A stretch of 9,633 bases of DNA from Ktedonobacterales bacterium (GCA_025450405.1 JANWHL010000202.1:1-9633); one strand, 5' to 3'. Shown: positions 1 through 6,672, counted from the first letter of the stretch. A program made the numbers and translations. Notes: generated from the letters alone by a model not told the origin.

Positions 1-1460
1 CGCGGACGCAGGAAGCCGGGCAGCTCGATGCCGCCATGCCCCGCACGGCGCGCATCTTCCTGGCCGGCGGGGCGCAGGCGCGCCTGGCCCGCGCGCGGCT
101 CATCGAGCTCGTCGGCCAGCGATGGAGCCACGGGCGCGCGCTGGGGGACGGGCACGGGGACAGCCGCCGGGGGCGACACCGGTCGGGTGACGCCGGCCGC
201 CGGCCAGACGGGCACCAGCCCGTCGTCGTCACCATATGTCGCCGTCCCCGACGCCTCATCCTGGCGACGGACCACGCGGATAGGGTCTATGGGCGGCGTC
301 GCGGGCATCCGGGTCGCGTTCCCACTTGGGTAGGCGGCCCCAGCGAGAGCGCGCAGATCCGCGTCGTCGGACGGCGCGCGCGCGGCGCGCGTCTCCGGCG
401 CCGGTAGACGCGGCGCGGTCACGGCGCTCACCCGCGGCTCGCGCGACGGCACATACTCGCGCGATGGGTGACCAGGCGACATATGACTGGCGTGGGTCAC
501 GGCGGGCTCGAAACCGGCGGCCACCAGCGTGATGCGCACGCGACCCTCATAGGCGGGATCATCGACGGTGCCAAAGAGGATGTTGGCGCTCGGATGGAGG
601 CGCTGGCGCAACCGCTCCATCGTCTCACCAATCTCGCGCACGGTCAGGTCCGGGCCGCCGGTGACATTCACGAGCACCGCGCGCGCGCCGGTGATGTCAA
701 GCTCGAGGAGCGGATTGGTGAGCGCGGCCTCCAGGGCAGCGGCGGCGCGGCGCTCGCCGCTGCCCTCGCCAGTGCCCATGTGCGCGGACCCGGCGTCGGC
801 CATGACGGCCCGCACATCCGCAAAGTCCAAATTGATGTGGCCGGGCGTGGTGATGAGCGTGCTGATGGACTCCACCCCCTGCCGGAGCACGTCGTCCGCC
901 AGCGCGTAGGCGTCACCCAGGCGCGTGCTGGTGCCGGCCAGACGCAGAAGGCGCTCGTTGGGCACGATGATGATGGTGTCCACCTGCTCACGCAGGGCGG
1001 CCAGACCACGCTCCGCCGCCAGCCGGCGGGGCTCTCCCTCGAAAACGAACGGCGTGGTGACAATGCCCACCACCAACGCCCCGACCTCGCGCGCCGCCAC
1101 GGCCACGGCGGGACTCGCCCCGGTGCCCGTGCCCCCGCCCATGCCCGCTGTGATGAAGACCATATCCGTGCCCGCCAGCGCGGTGCGGATGGCGTCGTGG
1201 CTCTCCTCGGCGGCGCGTAGGCCCACCTCGGGATTCCCACCCGCGCCCAGACCGCGCGTCAGACGCTCGCCGATACGCAGCCGCGAGGTCGCGCCGGTCC
1301 GCGCCAGCGCCTGAGCGTCAGTGTTGATGGCGAGGAACTCCACCCCGCGCGGCTGTGCTCGCAGCATCGCGCGGATGGCATTGCCGCCCGCGCCGCCCAC
1401 GCCCACCACCAGCAGACGCGCGACCAGGTCCGCGTCCAGCTCCCGCTCAGTGTCCACCAT
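1..1460 (-). CDS. ftsZ: Cell division protein FtsZ (3' end cut by window edge)
   Basis: Tubulin-like GTPase that polymerises at midcell into the Z ring and directs septal wall synthesis. Translating from the ATG at 1460 gives 486 codons with no stop before the window edge. Visible motifs are the N-terminal nucleotide-binding glycine segment VGVGGAGGNAI (about residues 19-29), NTDAQAL (46-52), LTRGLGAGGNPE (67-78), the tubulin signature GGGTGTG (108-114), and the catalytic T7 loop NLDFADVRAVM (210-220) with both acidic residues present. The globular core ends near residue 318. A linker of about 155 residues rich in Pro, Ala and Arg follows, then IELPGFLRP, which matches the conserved FtsZ C-terminal peptide that binds FtsA, so very little of the gene is missing. 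An AAAGGA Shine-Dalgarno (1471-1476) lies 10 bases before the ATG. One deviation is VTTPF, where VTKPF is usual. The long gap to ftsA suggests its own promoter. Identification is very secure. Confidence 0.97.
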   Translation of the reverse strand, partial: MVDTERELDADLVARLLVVGVGGAGGNAIRAMLRAQPRGVEFLAINTDAQALARTGATSRLRIGERLTRGLGAGGNPEVGLRAAEESHDAIRTALAGTDMVFITAGMGGGTGTGASPAVAVAAREVGALVVGIVTTPFVFEGEPRRLAAERGLAALREQVDTIIIVPNERLLRLAGTSTRLGDAYALADDVLRQGVESISTLITTPGHINLDFADVRAVMADAGSAHMGTGEGSGERRAAAALEAALTNPLLELDITGARAVLVNVTGGPDLTVREIGETMERLRQRLHPSANILFGTVDDPAYEGRVRITLVAAGFEPAVTHASHMSPGHPSREYVPSREPRVSAVTAPRLPAPETRAARAPSDDADLRALAGAAYPSGNATRMPATPPIDPIRVVRRQDEASGTATYGDDDGLVPVWPAAGVTRPVSPPAAVPVPVPQRAPVAPSLADELDEPRAGQARLRPAGQEDARRAGHGGIELPGFLRP

Positions 1461-1490
1461 CACACCCCAGTCCTTTCATTCGATATCCAC

Positions 1491-1510
1491 CTGTGCCCGC
1501 CTGTGCCCGC
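1491..1510. repeat. Perfect 10-base tandem repeat upstream of ftsZ
   Basis: CTGTGCCCGC occurs twice in immediate succession (1491-1500 and 1501-1510, plus-strand reading). The block begins 30 bases upstream of the ftsZ start codon, between the Shine-Dalgarno and the inverted repeat at 1529-1555. It would lie in the ftsZ leader or over the transcription start. It may be a simple slippage duplication. A regulatory role is not shown. Confidence 0.6.
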
Positions 1511-1528
1511 GGCCCCCACGATCCGCCC

Positions 1529-1555
1529 GAAGTTCAGGATTACTCGCGGAACTTC
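1529..1555. promoter_or_regulatory. Inverted repeat GAAGTTC-N13-GAACTTC, candidate operator for ftsZ
   Basis: Perfect 7-base arms at 1529-1535 and 1549-1555 are separated by 13 bases, so the arm centres lie 20 bases apart, about two helical turns. The arms are A/T-richer than their surroundings and lie 69 bases upstream of the ftsZ start. This geometry suits a dimeric repressor or activator. A 7+7 base repeat can occur by chance in a few hundred bases, so this is a candidate only. Confidence 0.35.
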
Positions 1556-1730
1556 AATGCCGCGGCCTCGCCCCACCACCCCGCCCGCCAGTACCTGGAA
1601 CGCACTCCCCGCCACCCTCCAGGCGCCCGCTCGCTCTTCGGTTGATGCGTGTGGGGCGTCCGGTGGATGCCCGCCGCATCTTCACGCCCCTGGTCATGGG
1701 ACGTGGATCGGGGTCCTCACCCTTCGAACC

Positions 1731-1754
1731 GCCTCTCCCCGCACGGAGAGAGGC
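1731..1754 (-). terminator. Strong hairpin 45 bases after ftsA stop (terminator-like or extragenic palindrome)
   Basis: On the minus strand the arms GCCTCTCTCC and GGGGAGAGGC pair over 10 bases with one T-G wobble and a GTGC tetraloop. It sits 45 bases downstream of the ftsA stop. No T-run follows on either strand, so it is not a classical intrinsic terminator. It could attenuate transcription, stabilise the 3' end of the ftsQA mRNA, or be a copy of a dispersed palindromic element. The structure is clear; the function is unknown. Confidence 0.5.
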
Positions 1755-1799
1755 AACAACGTTTCCGGCGGACGGCACGCCGGGCATACAGAGTCCAGT

Positions 1800-3029
1800 C
1801 TAGGGGAGCAGGCTGTCGAAGAGACGGCGCACCCGCGTGGCCAGGGGACCAAGACGCGGGCCGCGCCCACCGCCAGCGGCCGCGCCGCGTCCTTCACCAT
1901 GCCCGGCCCCCCAGAGCAGGAGTCCGGCGGCGGTGGCGAAACCGGGATCGCTCACCACGTCCGCCAGCCCACGCAGACCGGCGGGCCGGCCCACGCGCGA
2001 TGGCAGATTGAGCATGCGCGCGGTCAGCTCGGCCAGGCCGGGGAGCTGTGCCGAGCCGCCGGTGAGCACCACGCCCCAGGGCTGGCGGTCTTCGCGCTGC
2101 GCGTGAACCAGCGGGGCACGGAGGTGCGCCACCAGGTCGCGCGCACGGTCCTGGATGATGCGGGCCAGCTCAGCGCGCGGTATGACCAGGCTCTCCTCGC
2201 CCAGCTCGATCAGTTCGTCCTCAGCCACCTGGTTGGGGTCGCAATGTCCATGCTCCACCTTGAGCCGTTCGGCGACATCCAGCGGGAGACGGAGCCCAGC
2301 GGCGATGCCGTGGGTGATGGCGCCGCCGCCGCCCGGGAGCACGGCCGTATACCAGGGAAAGCCATCGGCGAAAATGGCCACACTGGTCGTGCCGCCGCCG
2401 ATGTCCACCACCATGGCGCCCATCTCGCGCTCGGCCGGGGTGATCACCGCCGCCGCCGACACCAGCGGCACCGCGACCAGGTCCTCGACCGCTACCTGCG
2501 CCTGACGCAGCACCTTTTCGAGGTTCTGGATGGTCGTGACGCCGCCGGTCACCACGTGGGTCTCGACTTCGAGCTTGAAGCCGGACATGCCGATGGGGTT
2601 GGTGACACCGTCCTGCCCGTCCACGACGTAGCCGCGCGGGAGCTGGTGGATGAGCTCGCGATTCTCGGCGAGCGAGACGCCCGTGCGCGCGGATTCGATG
2701 GCGCGCGCGACGTCTTGATAGGTGATTTCGCGCCCGCCTGGGTTGATGGCGGACGCGCCGCGGGTGTTCTCGGCTTCCAGGTGTCCGCCGCCGAGGCCGA
2801 CATAGGCCGAAAGGATCCGGTGGCCGCAGAGGCGCTCGGCGCGCTCCAGCGCCGCGTTGACCGCCGCGGCGGTCTCGTCCAGGTTGACCACGTTGCCGCG
2901 CCGCATGCCGCGCATGGGCGCCTGAGCCCCGCCGAGGAGGGTGAGCTCGCCGTCGGCGTCGAGCGCCGCCACCAGCACGGCGACTTTGGTGGTGCCGACA
3001 TCGATACCGGCGATGATCTGGTCCGTCAT
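1800..3029 (-). CDS. ftsA: Cell division protein FtsA
   Basis: Actin-fold ATPase that tethers FtsZ filaments to the cytoplasmic membrane and recruits later divisome proteins. The 409-residue product is of normal family length. It shows the phosphate-1 motif GIDVGTTKV (about residues 8-16), a segment consistent with the FtsA-specific 1C/SHS2 subdomain (around ITYQDVARAIESAR), the phosphate-2 motif VVDIGGGTTSVAIF and the adenosine motif VVLTGGSAQLPG. A Gly/Ala/Arg-rich linker follows, then a C-terminal amphipathic helix (LATRVRRLFDSLLP), which is the FtsA membrane-targeting sequence. The ATG start is supported by GGGAGGAG at 3040-3047, 10 bases upstream. ftsQ ends 69 bases before it, so the two are probably co-transcribed. 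The glycine and acidic residues expected for nucleotide binding are present. Confidence 0.97.
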   Translation of the reverse strand: MTDQIIAGIDVGTTKVAVLVAALDADGELTLLGGAQAPMRGMRRGNVVNLDETAAAVNAALERAERLCGHRILSAYVGLGGGHLEAENTRGASAINPGGREITYQDVARAIESARTGVSLAENRELIHQLPRGYVVDGQDGVTNPIGMSGFKLEVETHVVTGGVTTIQNLEKVLRQAQVAVEDLVAVPLVSAAAVITPAEREMGAMVVDIGGGTTSVAIFADGFPWYTAVLPGGGGAITHGIAAGLRLPLDVAERLKVEHGHCDPNQVAEDELIELGEESLVIPRAELARIIQDRARDLVAHLRAPLVHAQREDRQPWGVVLTGGSAQLPGLAELTARMLNLPSRVGRPAGLRGLADVVSDPGFATAAGLLLWGAGHGEGRGAAAGGGRGPRLGPLATRVRRLFDSLLP

Positions 3030-3086
3030 GGCTCGTGCGCTCCTCCCGGAGATTGAGAGTCCGTGATGTTTTGGTGGGCGGCCATC

Positions 3087-3098
3087 CGCCGCGCGGCG
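3087..3098. repeat. 12-base perfect palindrome at the ftsQ-ftsA junction
   Basis: CGCCGCGCGGCG lies directly after the ftsQ stop codon (3101-3099) and about 40 bases before the ftsA Shine-Dalgarno. It is self-complementary and could form a small hairpin in the ftsQA transcript. Short GC palindromes are frequent in DNA of this composition, so significance is doubtful. Confidence 0.3.
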
Positions 3099-4286
3099 CT
3101 ACGTGCCCATGAGCCGATAGCTGGGGTGCAGACCCCAGCGCAGGTCGATCCACTCGGCCTGGAGGCCCTGTTGGTTCAGCATGGCCAGAATGGCGCGCAG
3201 CTCGGCCACCTGGCCCGCGACCCCGCCGGGAGTGTCCGCGGGCGGTCGGGTGGGATCGCCAAAGGCGGCCCGCAGCCCGTGGCCGTCGTCGGCCACCAGA
3301 CCGGCGTCCGCGTCATAGCCGAGCGCGAACGACCGGCCCAGGACGTCTGGGAGGTCCTTAAGCAACTGCGCTGCCACTCCAACAAGGCTGGGGGCGAGGC
3401 GCGAGCCCGGGCGTGCGGGCACGCCCACCAGCGCGGCGCCCGTCGGATCGTCCACGACCGGGAGCGCGCTCCCGGCACCCCCGGATGTCGTGCTCACCGG
3501 GGCAATCAGGACGCCATCAGCGCCAACCAGATAGCCCTGGCCAGCCAGGCGCCAAACGAGCACAGGGACACGCGGAGTGACGTGCACGACCAGCGTGCTC
3601 GGAAAGGCCACGCTGACCTCGGCACGGGCCACCGCCGGCAGGCGTTCGACCAGGCGGGCATCGCGAGCGGCGTCGCAGCGAAAGGCGTCGCAGCCGAGCA
3701 ACGGCAGGCCGCGGATGGCGCCGACGAGTTGGGGATCGCTGGTGCCCGTGACGCGGAGAGCGCGCACACGCCAGGTGGGGGCCACGAGCGCCCACGTGAC
3801 CAGCACCAGAACAATCAGTGTGGCGCCGGAGCCAAGCATGGCGCGCATACGCCAACCAGAGCGCCATGGGGACGCGGCGGGCCGGCGGCCGAAGCGGGAC
3901 GCGGAGCGTGGGCGGCCAGAACCTTCCTGGAGCGGCACGCGCGGCCAGCGGAGCCAGCGCGGCGGAAGCGACGGCGCGCGCTGGCGCACCAGATCGCCGC
4001 CAAGCGGCGGGACGGGATGGCGCGATAGGCGCGGTGTGAGCGGACGACGGCCACGAATGGCGCCGCGGGGTACGGGGGCGCGGCGCAGCGCGCGCGCCAG
4101 GAGGCGTGGCCCACCTCCAGCCCCGCTATTCCCTCGTGGGCGGCGCTCGGGGCGCCACCCGCTGGCCCCCAGGGCTCCGCGCACCCGCGGGGAGTCCGTG
4201 CGGCCAGGGCCGCCGGTTTGGGCGCGTTCGACCTCGGCAACCGTCGCCCCCGTGCGCGGAGTGGTGTGGCGTGGTGGTGTTCGCAT
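3099..4286 (-). CDS. ftsQ: Cell division protein FtsQ/DivIB
   Basis: Bitopic divisome protein whose extracytoplasmic POTRA and beta domains link early and late division proteins (FtsQ/DivIB, FtsB, FtsL in known systems). From the ATG at 4286 the product is 395 residues. Residues 1 to about 145 are an Arg/Pro-rich cytoplasmic tail. A hydrophobic segment (TLIVLVLVTWALVAP) follows near residues 151-170. Next comes a POTRA-like start (WRVRALRVTGTSDP...GLPLLG), then AEVSVAFPSTLVVHVTPRVP and WRLAGQGYLVGADGVL, and a C-terminal segment ending IDLRWGLHPSYRL, as in other FtsQ proteins. The start is uncertain. 4286 is preceded by GGGGG eight bases upstream. An in-frame ATG at 4364 would add 26 residues but has no clear Shine-Dalgarno, and one at 4328 is also possible. 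Third-position G+C stays high through the tail, so the tail appears to be coding. No mur gene precedes it; the next gene upstream is divergent. Confidence 0.9.
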   Translation of the reverse strand: MRTPPRHTTPRTGATVAEVERAQTGGPGRTDSPRVRGALGASGWRPERRPRGNSGAGGGPRLLARALRRAPVPRGAIRGRRPLTPRLSRHPVPPLGGDLVRQRAPSLPPRWLRWPRVPLQEGSGRPRSASRFGRRPAASPWRSGWRMRAMLGSGATLIVLVLVTWALVAPTWRVRALRVTGTSDPQLVGAIRGLPLLGCDAFRCDAARDARLVERLPAVARAEVSVAFPSTLVVHVTPRVPVLVWRLAGQGYLVGADGVLIAPVSTTSGGAGSALPVVDDPTGAALVGVPARPGSRLAPSLVGVAAQLLKDLPDVLGRSFALGYDADAGLVADDGHGLRAAFGDPTRPPADTPGGVAGQVAELRAILAMLNQQGLQAEWIDLRWGLHPSYRLMGT

Positions 4287-4400
4287 GGCGTGGCCCCCCG
4301 GTGACTTCGTTCCACGGGGCCAAAGCATCCTCGATGCCGAAACGACGAGGCGCCTTGCGCTCATCTTGTCGCGCCGCGCCGATCCATGATCTGAATGCTG

Positions 4401-4422
4401 ACAATGCCGCTGCGGCAGTTGT
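4401..4422. promoter_or_regulatory. Interrupted palindrome in the ftsQ/lipoprotein divergent region
   Basis: ACAATGCCGC (4401-4410) pairs with GCGGCA plus TTGT (4412-4417 and 4419-4422) around a one-base centre, with one unpaired G at 4418. The 6-base inner arms TGCCGC/GCGGCA are perfect. It lies between two divergently transcribed genes, 115 bases from the ftsQ start used here and 136 bases from the lipoprotein start. A regulator-binding site is more plausible than a terminator, because the single-base centre is too tight for a simple RNA hairpin. This is a candidate only. Confidence 0.35.
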
Positions 4423-4463
4423 TCATTTCTACATCATGGCCACGCGTGCGGCTATTGCCCGGT

Positions 4464-4480
4464 CATGTTATGCTGCGGGC
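4464..4480 (+). promoter_or_regulatory. Candidate extended -10 promoter for the lipoprotein gene
   Basis: CATGTTATGCTGCGGGC contains TGT-TATGCT, an extended -10 element (TGn plus a hexamer matching 4 of 6 consensus bases). No good -35 hexamer is found 16-18 bases upstream. It would give a leader of roughly 78 bases before the ATG at 4559. Its credibility rests mainly on a 16-of-17 match to the element at 6917-6933, upstream of an unrelated gene. Confidence 0.4.
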
Positions 4481-4558
4481 GACGCGCCAGCCGGATGGGC
4501 GCGCCATGCGCTGGCAGCACACGTGGCAGCTTGCGCCGACAGGTAGAAGGACGCCCCA

Positions 4559-5098
4559 ATGCTCTCCGTAGGATGGAGCTGGCGCGAGGCGGCGCCGCGG
4601 TTGATCGCGTTCTGTGCGCTGGGACTGGCGCTGCTCGCCTGTGTGGCATGCGGGAGCGCGAGCGGTCCACAAGGCATCGGAGGCAGCGTCTCCGCGGCCA
4701 CGGCCACGAGCACATCGACAACTACTCCTGCGCCGTTCACGTGCGCGTCCATGACGCCAGTGCCAGGAACACTGGGGGCGTTTCCGGTGCCGCCCGGGAC
4801 GATCTCGACCTTTCTCAGCGGCGCGGCCGGCGCTGGTTTCTGGATGGAGTGCACGCCAAACTCGACCGCACAGAACATTACCGCCTATCTGACCTTGGCG
4901 CTGCGGCGCGCGGGATGGAGTCGCTGGAATCCGCAAGCCAATAACGCCAACGGTTGTGGAACCGAGCCAAATGACTTCTGGCAGTGGACCCAAAGCTCTT
5001 CGACTGGCGGAACGGCCGTGGGCTGGCGCTTCGGCACGCCCGGCCTCGGCCTGCCGCGTTGGAGCCTGGTGTTCTGCTCGCTCACGTATGGTTGCTAG
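4559..5098 (+). CDS. Small secreted lipoprotein of unknown function
   Basis: The 179-residue product has a signal peptide with a basic n-region (W8-R14), a hydrophobic core (LIAFCALGLALLACVA, residues 15-30) and a lipobox at C28 or, more likely, C31 (ACVAC followed by Gly-Ser). It would be lipid-anchored on the outer face of the cytoplasmic membrane. A Thr/Ser/Pro linker (about 44-60) leads to a compact domain with cysteines in TCASM, MECTP, NGCGT, VFCSL and a terminal YGC, which may form disulfides. The domain is rich in Trp and Gly. I do not recognise a named family and assign no function. AGAAGGA (4545-4551) lies 7 bases before the ATG. The gene diverges from ftsQ and is followed 230 bases later by a co-oriented WD40 membrane protein. 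Coding status is well supported by the signal peptide and Shine-Dalgarno. Confidence 0.8.
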   Translation: MLSVGWSWREAAPRLIAFCALGLALLACVACGSASGPQGIGGSVSAATATSTSTTTPAPFTCASMTPVPGTLGAFPVPPGTISTFLSGAAGAGFWMECTPNSTAQNITAYLTLALRRAGWSRWNPQANNANGCGTEPNDFWQWTQSSSTGGTAVGWRFGTPGLGLPRWSLVFCSLTYGC

Positions 5099-5328
5099 GC
5101 CGGCAGCCGGCGGCCCCACCCGCACATGAAGACGCTCGGGCCAGGGCGGCCCACACGCGTGCGCGCCCGCCGGGCGCGGTACGCGATGTGCGGTGCATGG
5201 CGCCGCGCTCACGCCGCGCGCCTGTGCGGAGACCGACTATCCGGACCCGCCCGGCATACGAACTGGCCTCGGTCGGGCGCGGCCATGCCCAGAAGGACCC
5301 GCGAGGCCGACTGGTGAGGAGTGGGACG

Positions 5329-6639
5329 ATGCGGTGGTCGGCATACTCCGAAGCGCCGTTGCCCAGAGGGCAAGCAGGTATGGCGCCTATGCTGGCGCGC
5401 CACGCCGCGCGGGGCTGCCTGGCGCGCGCGCGCGGCTGTCTGGTCCTGGTGGTGGCGCTGGCGGTGATCATGGCTGGTGGCCTCTGGGCGCTCTCCCTGA
5501 TCATCCACGCCCCGCTGCTGGTGTTCGTCAATCCCCTCCCCTACTACGGCCAATACGCGTTCGTGATTCACCGTGGGCAGACGGAGGTCTACGTGGTGGC
5601 GTGGTCGCCCGACGGCAAGCGCATCGCCTCGGTGGGCGACGACGGGACCGTCCAGGTCTGGGACGCCGCCAGTGGTCGCGCGCGGTTCACCTACCGGGCC
5701 AGACGGGATTCGCCGATACGGCTGGCGTGGTCGCCCGATGGGACACGCCTCGCGCTGGCGGACACCGCGCACCCGCTGGTGGTGCTGAATACCGCCACCG
5801 GAAGCACCATCGTTTCGAACACGGCCTCGCCAGGGCAACGCGGCCTCGCGTGGTCGCCAGATGGCCGACGGATCGCGGCACTTAACCAGCCATCCGGGGT
5901 GGAAGTGCGGGACGCGACAAGCGGTGCGGTGCTCGCGGCGTTCGCGGACGCGACCGCCGATGAGGTGGCGTGGTCACCCAATGGCCAGGACCTGGCCGCC
6001 GCCGACCAGGACGGCAGTGTGCGTGTGTGGGAGGTCACCACCGGACGCGTCTTCCTCAATGCCGCGCGCGCGACCTTGCTGGACTACGCCTGGAAACTCA
6101 TGTGGTCGCCAGATGGCCGGAGGGTCGCGGCGGAGGTCGACGCGCGCGATCAGGTGCGCGAGCGCGTGTGGGACCTCGCGACCGGGCGGGCGGTCTTCGG
6201 CCACACGGTGGCCAAGGACCATGGAAGCACGCTGGCGGCGGCATGGTCTCCGGATAGCCAGCGCCTCGCAATCGGCGGCGAGATCGCGGACACGATCACG
6301 ATCTGGGATGTGGTGACGGGGCGGCAGCTCGTCACCTACGGCGGTCATCAGATCGCGGGCTTCTTTGGCAGCGAGAAAGTTTTGAGTCGGTCTGGGGTCC
6401 AGGCGCTCGCGTGGTCGCCCGATGGGACGCGCATCGTCTCATTGGGCGTCGAGGAGTCGATTCAAATTTGGGATGCGGCCACGGCCAGCCCGCGCTACGT
6501 GTACGACACGAACACGAGCGCGGCGCTGTTCAACGGCGGCTTCGCGCCGCAAGGCGCACGGGCGGTGGCGTGGTCGCCAGACGGACGGCGGGTGGCGATT
6601 GCCGGCGACAAGTTCGCGGAGGTGTGGCAGCCGGCGTAA
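5329..6639 (+). CDS. Membrane-anchored WD40 beta-propeller protein
   Basis: The 436-residue protein probably acts as a protein-interaction or sensing platform; no enzymatic motif is visible. A basic N-terminus (Arg/His-rich, 22-36) precedes one membrane segment (about residues 38-59, CLVLVVALAVIMAGGLWALSL), so the propeller should lie outside the cytoplasm. Eight WD40-type repeats follow, each marked by A-W-S-P-D-G or a close variant and mostly ending in VWD/IWD: VVAWSPDGK, RLAWSPDGT, GLAWSPDGR, EVAWSPNGQ, KLMWSPDGR, AAAWSPDSQ, ALAWSPDGT and AVAWSPDGR. Repeats 6 and 7 are separated by an insert (GGHQIAGFFGSEKVLSR). The start at 5329 was chosen because GAGGAG (5316-5321) lies 7 bases upstream. 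The reading frame stays open back to 4984, but that part overlaps the lipoprotein gene and lacks propeller sequence. The last repeat ends at the C-terminus (EVWQPA). The family is certain; the role is not. Confidence 0.92.
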   Translation: MRWSAYSEAPLPRGQAGMAPMLARHAARGCLARARGCLVLVVALAVIMAGGLWALSLIIHAPLLVFVNPLPYYGQYAFVIHRGQTEVYVVAWSPDGKRIASVGDDGTVQVWDAASGRARFTYRARRDSPIRLAWSPDGTRLALADTAHPLVVLNTATGSTIVSNTASPGQRGLAWSPDGRRIAALNQPSGVEVRDATSGAVLAAFADATADEVAWSPNGQDLAAADQDGSVRVWEVTTGRVFLNAARATLLDYAWKLMWSPDGRRVAAEVDARDQVRERVWDLATGRAVFGHTVAKDHGSTLAAAWSPDSQRLAIGGEIADTITIWDVVTGRQLVTYGGHQIAGFFGSEKVLSRSGVQALAWSPDGTRIVSLGVEESIQIWDAATASPRYVYDTNTSAALFNGGFAPQGARAVAWSPDGRRVAIAGDKFAEVWQPA

Positions 6640-6672
6640 GCGGTGTGTTGGCGGCCAGCGAGCCCACCCAGC

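Larger units (their letters stand above)
1461..1799 (-). promoter_or_regulatory. 339-base ftsA-ftsZ intergenic region, candidate ftsZ control region
   Basis: No convincing gene lies between the ftsA stop and the ftsZ start. A 77-codon minus-strand frame (1554-1787) has no recognisable content and an Arg/Gly/Pro-biased composition typical of chance frames in GC-rich DNA. Read toward ftsZ, the region holds a strong hairpin 45 bases after the ftsA stop (1731-1754), a GAAGTTC/GAACTTC inverted repeat (1529-1555), a 10-base tandem repeat (1491-1510) and the ftsZ Shine-Dalgarno. I could not place a convincing -35/-10 pair. TTGAAG overlaps the inverted repeat, but its best -10 partner is weak and badly spaced. 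Separate control of ftsZ is an inference from the gap length and these elements. Confidence 0.45.

Noticed and set aside
468..1314. Long plus-strand open frames and an alternative minus-strand frame over the ftsZ region
   Set aside because: They are shadow frames over ftsZ; their products are Arg/Ala/Pro-biased with no motifs, while the ftsZ frame carries every family signature.
1554..1787. A 77-codon minus-strand frame between ftsA and ftsZ as a small gene
   Set aside because: It has low-complexity Arg/Gly/Pro composition, spans the hairpin and inverted repeat, and has no convincing ribosome site.
1503..3056. A 517-codon plus-strand open frame opposite ftsA
   Set aside because: It is antisense to the clearly recognised ftsA, has no recognisable domain, and reflects the scarcity of stop codons in GC-rich DNA.
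5099..5112. GCCGGC-A-GCCGGC after the lipoprotein stop as a terminator
   Set aside because: Only one base separates the arms and no T-run follows; it is better explained by a repeated GC palindrome.
4463..5212. A 249-codon minus-strand frame opposite the lipoprotein gene
   Set aside because: There is no Shine-Dalgarno or motif, and it overlaps a gene with a convincing signal peptide and ribosome site.
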